Part shown: positions 1-5,104 of the stretch, piece after piece
Position numbering within the stretch: position 1 is the first letter of the stretch
Layout: each line of letters opens with the position of its first letter
Assembly: GCA_905193725.1 (NCBI GenBank)
Contig: CAJJPW010000117.1
Location: 1-6,848 of the forward strand
Source: an uncultured Eubacteriales bacterium
GTDB lineage: Bacteria; Bacillota; Clostridia; Christensenellales; Christensenellaceae
Length of the DNA stretch: 6,848 nt
Direction: 5' to 3'
Position numbers and translations under genes: made by a program
Notes under the pieces: model-generated
What the model saw: the letters and a program-made list of their open reading frames with translations, nothing else
The model's database searches: none
Told to the model about the DNA's origin: nothing

Positions 1-179
1 TAATCCGTATAAAGCTTTTCGACCCCCCATTGTTTCCCCAGCATCTTTAAATTTTCTTCATTTCTCTGGCAGATGGCCACCAAATTGGCATTGGGGTGTT
101 TTTGATAGATGGGGATGAACTCCGCTCCAAAGCTCAACCCCACAATGGCGACGTTGTACGTTTGTTTTGACTGATTCAT
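1..179 (-). CDS. Gfo/Idh/MocA-family oxidoreductase, N-terminal part (runs off left edge)
   Basis: This is the first 59 codons of a putative NAD(P)-dependent sugar or cyclitol dehydrogenase; the rest lies outside the window. The start is the ATG at 179, preceded by GAGGTGA (186-192 on the minus strand) with a 6-nt gap. The N-terminus shows the first beta strand and nucleotide-binding loop of a Rossmann fold (NVAIVGLSFGAEFIPIY, residues 9-25). The loop is GLSFG rather than the textbook GxGxxG. The second strand ends in ICQRN (36-40), so the acidic residue that usually selects NAD is Gln38; this hints at NADP or relaxed cofactor use. The protein is a clear paralogue of the oxidoreductase at 5105-6274, sharing VAIVGLSFGxEFxPIYxxHPN. 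It is divergent from the regulator gene at 493. Family assignment is firm; the substrate is unknown. Confidence 0.88.
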   Translation of the reverse strand, partial: MNQSKQTYNVAIVGLSFGAEFIPIYQKHPNANLVAICQRNEENLKMLGKQWGVEKLYTD

Positions 180-258
180 AATCCTTCACCTCAAATTCCC
201 TTTTTTCTTTGCATTATGAGAAAACTGATATTTGTTCTATGGATGCTATCGACTTCGC

Positions 259-287
259 TCTCCTATTTCTCCCAGCTTTTCTCCTAT
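259..287. promoter_or_regulatory. Direct repeat TCTCCTAT x2 at 21-bp spacing, possible activator half-sites
   Basis: TCTCCTAT occurs at 259-266 and again at 280-287, so the copies start exactly 21 bp apart and lie on the same face of the helix. AraC-family activators typically bind two directly repeated half-sites about two helical turns apart, close to the promoter they activate. The pair is in the right place to activate the leftward oxidoreductase gene. The motif is short and pyrimidine-rich, so chance is possible, and I do not find the same pair upstream of the right-hand operon. Confidence 0.35.
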
Positions 288-289
288 AT

Positions 290-303
290 TTTAGGCGCCT
301 AAA
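290..303. promoter_or_regulatory. 14-bp perfect palindrome TTTAGGCGCCTAAA, candidate operator
   Basis: TTTAGGCGCCTAAA is exactly self-complementary and has a GC-rich core inside strongly AT-rich DNA, which makes it stand out. It begins 2 bp after the second TCTCCTAT repeat. Perfect dyads like this are typical binding sites for dimeric helix-turn-helix repressors rather than for AraC proteins, which prefer direct repeats. A second regulator may therefore act on the divergent region. It is too tight, with no loop, to be an RNA hairpin. Confidence 0.5.
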
Positions 304-369
304 TTTTGATCTTTTTTCATTTTTTTGATAATGTGCTAGAATGTTGAAACAATTATTTGCATTTCACTT

Positions 370-381
370 TTTTGTACAAAA
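370..381. promoter_or_regulatory. 12-bp palindrome TTTTGTACAAAA just upstream of regulator promoter
   Basis: TTTTGTACAAAA is perfectly self-complementary and ends 9 bp before the -35 box of the regulator promoter. Read as TTTTTGTACAAA (369-380), it matches 11 of 12 positions of the left half of the 19-base repeat found at 482-500 and 6516-6534. This position suits an activator or autoregulatory site. Confidence 0.4.
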
Positions 382-390
382 GTTACGTTC

Positions 391-419
391 TCGACAAATG
401 CGATATAACGTGTTATGAT
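391..419 (+). promoter_or_regulatory. Sigma-A-type promoter of the PAS-AraC regulator gene
   Basis: A -35 box TCGACA (391-396; consensus TTGACA) is followed by a 17-bp spacer and a -10 box TATGAT (414-419; consensus TATAAT). The TG dinucleotide at 411-412 gives an extended -10, TGtTATGAT. Transcription would start near 426, leaving a leader of about 65 nt before the ATG at 493. The element AAATGCGATA (396-405) lies inside this promoter, so protein bound there would compete with RNA polymerase. Confidence 0.65.
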
Positions 420-429
420 TAATTTAATC
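405..429. repeat. Two adjacent inverted repeats over the -10 box and start site
   Basis: ATAAC-gt-GTTAT (405-416) overlaps the extended -10 box. GATTAA-t-TTAATC (417-429) follows directly and covers the expected transcription start. Both are perfect apart from the central spacer. They could be repressor sites for the regulator promoter, but the DNA is AT-rich, so short dyads are expected to be common. Confidence 0.35.
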
Positions 430-481
430 AATTTTTATTATAGTGTTTTATCCTTCTCCTTCATAGGATGAATCGTTGAGG

Positions 482-500
482 TTTTTGTATAAATGCGACA
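482..500 (+). repeat. 19-base repeat, copy 1, spanning the regulator start codon
   Basis: TTTTTGTATAAATGCGACA is identical to 6516-6534. The ATG of the regulator gene (493-495) lies inside it. A second short match, TTyATAGGA, lies at the same distance upstream of both copies (460-468 and 6494-6502), so the shared block spans about 41 bp with a diverged middle. A protein bound here would block initiation or early elongation of the regulator gene. Confidence 0.7.
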
Positions 501-1239
501 ATATCAGAATGAATTGAGAGAAAAGTTCTTTTCTCAGATCGGCATTGCAGATCTTTTGCCTATTTTTAATCTACTCAATAACACCTGTTTTTTTATTAAA
601 GATTTGGAGGGAAGGCTCATTGCTGGGAACCAGCAGCTTCTCTACCGATATAACCTGGAAACAGAAGAAAGCCTCATCGGCAAGACAGATTTCGACTTCG
701 TGCCCAGGCGTCTCGCGGAAAAATACAAAAAAGACGATATGGAAATTATCGCCTCAAAATCTCCCCGCCTTAATATGTATGAATTAGTATTAACTCCGCT
801 GGGTTCCCCAGGATGGTATATTACTGATAAAATTCCTCTGTTCTCTTCGAAAGGCAATGTCATCGGCATTATGGGGGTTATCAAGGAACATGATAGGCTC
901 GCCCCGCTCAACGAGGCTACCGAGCCGTTTTACAAAATATTAGAATATATTGACAACCATGTAGCACAGAATCAGAAGATAACTGTTGCCGGTATAGCGC
1001 ATACTTTTAACGTAAGCCAGCGGTATATTCAACGCTGTTTCCAACGGTATTTTAACCTAACGCCCCAGTCCTTCATCATACAAGTGAAAATTTTAAAGGC
1101 CTGTGATTATCTTAAGAAAGGACAGAGTATCGCCTTTGTGGCTGAAGAGTGCGGTTTTTATGATCAGAGCTCCTTTACCAAGCACTTTAAAAAGTACATG
1201 GGCATTACTCCGATTCAGTACATTAAAAATTTTACATAA
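493..1239 (+). CDS. PAS domain-containing AraC-family transcriptional regulator
   Basis: A 248-residue one-component cytoplasmic regulator. Residues about 20-135 form a PAS sensor domain of the PAS_4 kind: FFIKDLEGRLIAGN (33-46), GKTDFDFVP (63-71), then WYITDKIPLFSSKGNVIGIMGV (108-129). PAS domains bind small ligands or cofactors, so this protein may sense a metabolite directly instead of through the cupin-type sugar pocket of classical AraC. Residues about 143-248 are the AraC DNA-binding domain with two helix-turn-helix units (about 163-183 and 211-233), ending in the family signature GFYDQSSFTKHFKKYMGITPIQY (221-243). The ATG at 493 has a modest GAGGT (478-482) 10 nt upstream. The gene is divergent from the left oxidoreductase and convergent with the transporter operon, so it is the natural candidate to control both. 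Its ligand is unknown. Confidence 0.93.
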   Translation: MRQYQNELREKFFSQIGIADLLPIFNLLNNTCFFIKDLEGRLIAGNQQLLYRYNLETEESLIGKTDFDFVPRRLAEKYKKDDMEIIASKSPRLNMYELVLTPLGSPGWYITDKIPLFSSKGNVIGIMGVIKEHDRLAPLNEATEPFYKILEYIDNHVAQNQKITVAGIAHTFNVSQRYIQRCFQRYFNLTPQSFIIQVKILKACDYLKKGQSIAFVAEECGFYDQSSFTKHFKKYMGITPIQYIKNFT

Positions 1240-1279
1240 CAGGGCATGCGGAATCCCTATTGACCCTGCGAAATAACAG

Positions 1280-1310
1280 TATTTTTCTGTTTTTATGAAA
1301 AACAAAAATA
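1280..1310. repeat. AT-rich inverted repeat in the convergent gap
   Basis: TATTTTT-ct-GTTTTT (1280-1294), a 3-nt loop, then AAAAAC-AAAAATA (1298-1310) form a 13-bp stem with a 2-nt bulge. It lies 40 bp beyond the regulator stop codon. It contains almost no GC pairs and is not followed by a clean T run, so it is at best a weak terminator for the plus-strand regulator transcript. I see no better terminator dedicated to that gene. Confidence 0.35.
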
Positions 1311-1327
1311 TGCTTAGAACGTCAAAA

Positions 1328-1358
1328 AGGCAGAAACTGGTGGCTTCCATTTCTGCCT
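1328..1358 (-). terminator. Intrinsic terminator of the transporter operon
   Basis: AGGCAGAAA (1328-1336) and TTTCTGCCT (1350-1358) form a perfect 9-bp stem; an inner TGG/CCA pairing extends it. On the minus strand the hairpin is followed directly by TTTT (1327-1324), the classical Rho-independent arrangement. It lies 21 bp past the permease stop codon. On the plus strand the hairpin is followed only by a C/T-rich tract, so it may also slow the convergent regulator transcript. Confidence 0.82.
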
Positions 1359-1379
1359 CTTCCCTCATTCTTCTTCTCT

Positions 1380-2348
1380 TTAGTTTCTCGCCATTCTCCT
1401 TTTGATAGCATTGTCCGCCAGTACTGCTGCTACCAGTATTGCGCCTTTAAACACCTCTTGATAAAAGGTCTGCACATCCAATAGGTTGAGCCCATTCCCC
1501 AAAAACCCTACGATGAGTGCGCCGATCACCATGCCAAGCACAGAGCCTTCCCCACCATTTAGGCTGGTTCCTCCCAGTACTACTGCTACGATGACATCGA
1601 ATTCAAATCCCTCTCCCACATTGGGCTGCCCAACGCCTAACCGGGAAGATAAGATAATGCCAGCTAACGTTGCCAATAAACTGGTAATCGCGAAAAGAGC
1701 CAATTCAATGCGGCCAACGTTGATTCCTGAAAGCTGTGCCGCCGTTCGATTGCCGCCGATGGCGAAGGAATATTTGCCCAATAGCGTCTTCTTTTCAACA
1801 AAAATGAACAAAACTACCAGCACAATCAAAATCAGTATTTGTACGGATAACCACCCTCCGATGCTCGCCGTCCCCAGCCAGGAATAGGAAGGGGGAATAT
1901 TGTTGTGTATTGTATTGCCGTTACACATGATATAGGTAATCCCCCTTACCATATACATAGTACCCATGGTGGCAATTACCGGCGTCAGTTTGCCCACTAC
2001 GACAAAAAGTCCGTTGATGATGCCGATGGCGAGACCTAAAAGGAGCACAATCCCGATGGACAGCCCTAATCCTACTCCATTAGATACTAGATAGGCCAAA
2101 AATACGCCTGCAAAGGCCTGGACGCTTCCTACCGATAAATCCATTTTGCCCGCGATCATGAGTAACGTGGCGCCACATCCTGTAATAATCACCAGCGTTA
2201 CCTGGCGTAAAACGTTATTGATATTCGACCACGTTAAAAACTTTGGGGATAAAATGGATAGTATTGCCACTAAGGCAATAAAAATGATAAATATCGTGGC
2301 TCTTCTCATAAAGCCGCTATCCATCTTCTTTACTCTAATTGCTCGCAT
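1380..2348 (-). CDS. Sugar ABC transporter permease, RbsC family
   Basis: A 322-residue inner-membrane permease of the BPD_transp_2 family (RbsC, XylH, MglC), probably working as a homodimer. Hydrophobic segments lie at about 17-35, 48-66, 71-90, 94-117, 122-140, 166-184, 213-235, 251-285 and 299-311. Family landmarks are the GKMDLSVGS block (67-75) and the cytoplasmic ATPase-contact region VLGGTSLNGGEGSVLG (257-272) followed by GNGLNLL (284-290). The start is the ATG at 2348: it has GGAGGAAG (2355-2362 on the minus strand) upstream and matches the usual family length. An in-frame GTG at 2366 would overlap that ribosome binding site. The gene overlaps the end of the ATPase gene by 14 bp, so translation is probably coupled. 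It is the last gene of the operon. Transported sugar unknown. Confidence 0.95.
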   Translation of the reverse strand: MRAIRVKKMDSGFMRRATIFIIFIALVAILSILSPKFLTWSNINNVLRQVTLVIITGCGATLLMIAGKMDLSVGSVQAFAGVFLAYLVSNGVGLGLSIGIVLLLGLAIGIINGLFVVVGKLTPVIATMGTMYMVRGITYIMCNGNTIHNNIPPSYSWLGTASIGGWLSVQILILIVLVVLFIFVEKKTLLGKYSFAIGGNRTAAQLSGINVGRIELALFAITSLLATLAGIILSSRLGVGQPNVGEGFEFDVIVAVVLGGTSLNGGEGSVLGMVIGALIVGFLGNGLNLLDVQTFYQEVFKGAILVAAVLADNAIKRRMARN

Positions 2349-3867
2349 ATTCTTCTTCCTCCACACCGTTTATAATACGCATAATCTTGTCTGTATTTGA
2401 TTCGTCATTTCCAAATTCTACGCTGTTGCTTATCACGGCTCTCATGCTGCCCTCTCGCATGAGGATCATCCGATCGCAAACGCCAATGATCTCCGGTAGA
2501 TCGGAGGAAAAAACGATAATAGACATTTTTTGTTTGGAACATTCCCGCATGAGACGATATATTTCCTCTTTGGCACCCACGTCTACCCCCCTGGTAGGTT
2601 CATCCAGCAAGAGGATTTTAGGTTTTGCGTTCATACATTTGGCAAATACCACTTTTTGCTGATTTCCGCCTGATAAAAACGCTGTCTGCTGTTTGGCGTC
2701 TTTACACTTGATCTTTAATCTCTCGATATAATACCCTGCCAGTTTGTTTTCCCTTTTTTTGCTTGTAATGAACTTTTTTGATGTAATGGATTTGGCATTC
2801 ATCATGGGGATATTTTCTTTGATGGAGAGCACAGTACAAAGTCCTTGCGTTCTCCTCTCTTCGGGCAGCATGACAATTCCCGCGTCAATAGCGTCCTTTG
2901 GCGAGTGGAGCGTTTTCTTTTTTCCTTCTACGAGGATTTCTCCTTTGGTCTTATCTACTCCGTAAATCGCCCGGGCGATCTCTGTCTTTCCCGACCCAAT
3001 CAGGCCGTAGAATCCCAAGATTTCCCCTTCATAGAGATCAAAGTTTATATCATGCAGCATGTGATTGTTTAAATTTTTGATTTCCAGTTGTTTTTTCTCC
3101 CGGTTGATATAGGCATTTTCTATGTAGTTTTCCGTTACCATTTTTCCCGTCATCATCTTAATCAACTGGGAACGATTTTCAATCTTGTGGGTTTCCAATG
3201 TATCCACCACCGCACCATCTCGCATAACCGTCACATAGTCTCCTATCTCAAAGATCTCTGCCAATCTGTGGGATATATAAATAATGGTAGTGTGGTTTTT
3301 CTTTAGCTCTGCAATAATATTAAAAAGGCGAAGTACCTCTTCCTCTGACAAAGCTGCCGTGGGCTCATCCATGATGATCACCTTTGCCTCCGTGGCCACT
3401 GCTTTTACAATTTCCACTAGCTGTTTTTGTCCTATGCTTAGAGAACTGACTTTGCTATTGAGGGATACGTCAGGAAGAAAGGCATCTAAAAGCTCTTGAT
3501 ATCTCTTTCTCGTATCGGAGTTTTTTTGAATGACTCCACATTTACTCGTCTCTTTTCCCAAAGTCAAATTGTCTAAAATAGTCAGCCCGTCTACAATGTT
3601 TAACTCTTGAAATAGCGTACTGATTCCATTGTCCAATGCATGTTTCGTGTTTTTAGGCCGGTATGGTTGCTCATCTAACAGGATTGTTCCTTTGTCTATA
3701 GTTTCTGCACCTGTCAGCAACTTAATTAGCGTGGATTTTCCCGCGCCGTTTTCCCCGACAATGCAATGAACGGTATTCTTTTTGATATCAATGTCAATAT
3801 CTCGGAGCACTTGCACTTTGGAAAATGATTTGCAGATCCCTTTTATCTGTATGATATTTTCATTCAT
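2335..3867 (-). CDS. Sugar ABC transporter ATP-binding protein, double-NBD (RbsA/MglA type)
   Basis: A 510-residue cytoplasmic ATPase with two fused nucleotide-binding domains that powers import through the permease encoded next to it. First domain: Walker A GENGAGKST (38-46), Q-loop Gln87, signature LSIGQ (143-147), Walker B VIIMDEPT (163-170), switch His200. Second domain: degenerate Walker A GLIGSGKTE (288-296), signature LSGGNQQ (398-404), Walker B ILLLDEPT (418-425), with SSDLPE (454-459) in place of the switch histidine. This asymmetry is normal for the RbsA/MglA/XylG family, where one site is catalytically weak. The ATG at 3867 is chosen for its AGGGAGG (3874-3880 on the minus strand) 6 nt upstream; an upstream TTG at 3897 falls in a hairpin stem. 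Length is typical of the family. Confidence 0.96.
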   Translation of the reverse strand: MNENIIQIKGICKSFSKVQVLRDIDIDIKKNTVHCIVGENGAGKSTLIKLLTGAETIDKGTILLDEQPYRPKNTKHALDNGISTLFQELNIVDGLTILDNLTLGKETSKCGVIQKNSDTRKRYQELLDAFLPDVSLNSKVSSLSIGQKQLVEIVKAVATEAKVIIMDEPTAALSEEEVLRLFNIIAELKKNHTTIIYISHRLAEIFEIGDYVTVMRDGAVVDTLETHKIENRSQLIKMMTGKMVTENYIENAYINREKKQLEIKNLNNHMLHDINFDLYEGEILGFYGLIGSGKTEIARAIYGVDKTKGEILVEGKKKTLHSPKDAIDAGIVMLPEERRTQGLCTVLSIKENIPMMNAKSITSKKFITSKKRENKLAGYYIERLKIKCKDAKQQTAFLSGGNQQKVVFAKCMNAKPKILLLDEPTRGVDVGAKEEIYRLMRECSKQKMSIIVFSSDLPEIIGVCDRMILMREGSMRAVISNSVEFGNDESNTDKIMRIINGVEEEEYASN

Positions 3868-3887
3868 TGCGAACCTCCCTATCAACG

Positions 3888-3925
3888 CATCTGACAAAGC
3901 CCTTTGACGAGGGCTTTGCCAGATG
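3888..3925 (-). promoter_or_regulatory. Strong intercistronic RNA hairpin between binding-protein and ATPase genes
   Basis: Arms 3888-3903 and 3910-3925 form a 16-bp stem in the minus-strand transcript (one U-G wobble at 3894/3919) around a 6-nt loop. It starts 11 nt after the binding-protein stop codon and ends 7 nt before the ATPase ribosome binding site. No T run follows, so it is not a classical terminator. In binding-protein transporter operons such structures often protect the upstream message from 3'-5' decay, which raises binding-protein output over the membrane components. That role is inferred here. Confidence 0.8.
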
Positions 3926-3935
3926 TGCGTATTCG

Positions 3936-5024
3936 TTATTGACGCTCTGCTATCTTGGCCTCTAAGTCGATATCCAATAGATATTGTTCTGCCGCAAACT
4001 CCTCAAAGTCTTCTACTGTCATAGTGTAGTAATCCAGTATTTTATTTGGCACTTTCACTTCCACATCTTCATCAATGGCATACTTGCCGTTGATAGTATC
4101 CATCAGTGTGTTATAAAGTGTTTCCATCATAGCACCTGGCTGAATTGCCATACAGAGTTTTAAGGAAGAGTTAGGGTCTGCCAATTCGATGAGTTCGCTT
4201 TCTGTTCCGTCTACACTCACAAATAATTCAGTATCCGGCACTCCGTTTGTAGCCGTCCCTCTCCCTGCAGCGCGTAGGGCAGAAAAAGCTCCCATAGAAG
4301 CGTCCCCGTTGGTGCCGTAAATGATGTTCACATCAGGATGCGCCTGTAACATATCTACTGTTACGTTGTATCCATCATCTCTTACCCCATTGGCCGCATA
4401 CCAATACACTTCCGCATCTGCTTGAACGGATAGTACCCCATCTACAAATGCTTGAGAGCGGACTTCATGTACATATTCGGACATTGGCTCATCCAGTACA
4501 CCCAGTATGATATGAGAGTCTGGATAGAACTCCAACCACTTTTGTGCTGCATACGCCCCTAATTCATATGCCATGTCCTGTTCGTCCATAGCTACGTGAG
4601 GGCATGTCTCGGTCTCTGGCGCATTCATAATTGTAACGATAGGAATTCCCGCTTCTTGGGCGCTCCTTACTACTGCATCGATAGAGGCGCCATCTTGTGG
4701 CTGTACGGTAAAACCAGTTACTCCTTTGGAGATTAAGTCGTTGGCTGCATTGGCAATCCCTTCTGCATCGCCTTGTCCATCCAAAATAGTCACGTCATAT
4801 CCCGCCTCTGTGGCCAAATTCTCAAATTGCTGCCCTAGTATTTGTTGTACTGGCTGGTTTCCTTGGAACATAATGTGTGCTACCGAAATATCGCTGCTAG
4901 CATCGCTACTTCCTTGCGATGTATCGTTAGGTGCCTCGCTTCCTGGATTATCCTCTGCTGGTGCACAGGCAAAGGCTGCTAGCATCATGCCAATCACTAA
5001 TACCAATAACAAAACCTTTTTCAT
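3936..5024 (-). CDS. Sugar ABC transporter substrate-binding lipoprotein (Peripla_BP_4 / RbsB-like)
   Basis: A 362-residue solute-binding lipoprotein anchored to the outer face of the membrane. MKK plus a hydrophobic stretch leads to AFAC with Cys20 as the probable lipidated residue; a Ser/Asp/Gly/Pro-rich linker follows (21-46). The mature part is a type-I periplasmic-binding fold: ISVAHIMFQGNQ (46-57), repeated beta-alpha units through about 310, and hallmark YGTNGDASMGAFSAL (236-250) and VSVDGT (269-274). Aligned by eye with E. coli RbsB, Asn239, Asp272 and Gln295 match ligand contacts. The Asp-Arg pair is replaced by MNAPETE (133-139), so ribose is unlikely. The ATG at 5024 is preceded by AGGAGGG (5031-5037 on the minus strand); the longer in-frame reading would bury the signal peptide. 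Ligand unknown; an aldose or cyclitol is plausible given the adjacent dehydrogenase. Confidence 0.93.
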   Translation of the reverse strand: MKKVLLLVLVIGMMLAAFACAPAEDNPGSEAPNDTSQGSSDASSDISVAHIMFQGNQPVQQILGQQFENLATEAGYDVTILDGQGDAEGIANAANDLISKGVTGFTVQPQDGASIDAVVRSAQEAGIPIVTIMNAPETETCPHVAMDEQDMAYELGAYAAQKWLEFYPDSHIILGVLDEPMSEYVHEVRSQAFVDGVLSVQADAEVYWYAANGVRDDGYNVTVDMLQAHPDVNIIYGTNGDASMGAFSALRAAGRGTATNGVPDTELFVSVDGTESELIELADPNSSLKLCMAIQPGAMMETLYNTLMDTINGKYAIDEDVEVKVPNKILDYYTMTVEDFEEFAAEQYLLDIDLEAKIAERQ

Positions 5025-5043
5025 CTTTTTCCCTCCTATATAT

Positions 5044-5085
5044 TTTTGGGTTAGATTCCTAACCAAAATAGCAAATTTGCATTTT
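5044..5085 (-). promoter_or_regulatory. Paired hairpins in the leader of the binding-protein cistron
   Basis: The 80-nt gap between the oxidoreductase stop and the binding-protein start holds two dyads. GGTTAG-attc-CTAACC (5049-5064) extends by TTTT/AAAA (5044-5047 with 5065-5068) across one bulged base. GCAAATTTGC (5071-5080) can extend by pairing AAAAT (5065-5069) with ATTTT (5081-5085). Both extensions use the same AAAA, so the two extended stems exclude each other. The first lies 7 bp upstream of the ribosome binding site and has no T run after it. A role in processing or 5' stabilisation of the binding-protein message is possible. Confidence 0.5.
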
Positions 5086-5104
5086 TCAGTTTTCCCTTGC
5101 ATGC

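Larger units (their letters stand above)
180..492. other. Divergent control region between oxidoreductase and regulator genes
   Basis: These 313 bases carry no credible gene. They separate two divergently transcribed genes and are dense in symmetric sequence: a direct repeat (259-287), a 14-bp palindrome (290-303), a 12-bp palindrome (370-381), the regulator promoter (391-419) and two further inverted repeats (405-429). For the leftward gene I see only a weak minus-strand -10 candidate, CATAAT at 213-218, with no recognisable -35. That would fit an activator-dependent promoter with the 259-287 repeats lying about 55-75 bp upstream of its start site. This is inference. Confidence 0.7.

Noticed and set aside
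1240..1269. CAGGG/CCCTG hairpin as terminator of the regulator gene
   Set aside because: The stem is 5 bp with a large loop, and the nearest T run is more than 10 nt further on.
3888..3925. Intrinsic terminator between binding-protein and ATPase genes
   Set aside because: The stem is strong, but the minus strand continues CGTTGATAGG with no T run; an attenuator or stabiliser is more likely.
5025..5102. 26-residue N-terminal extension of the binding protein
   Set aside because: It would place the lipoprotein signal peptide internally, and the ATG at 5024 has an excellent ribosome binding site.
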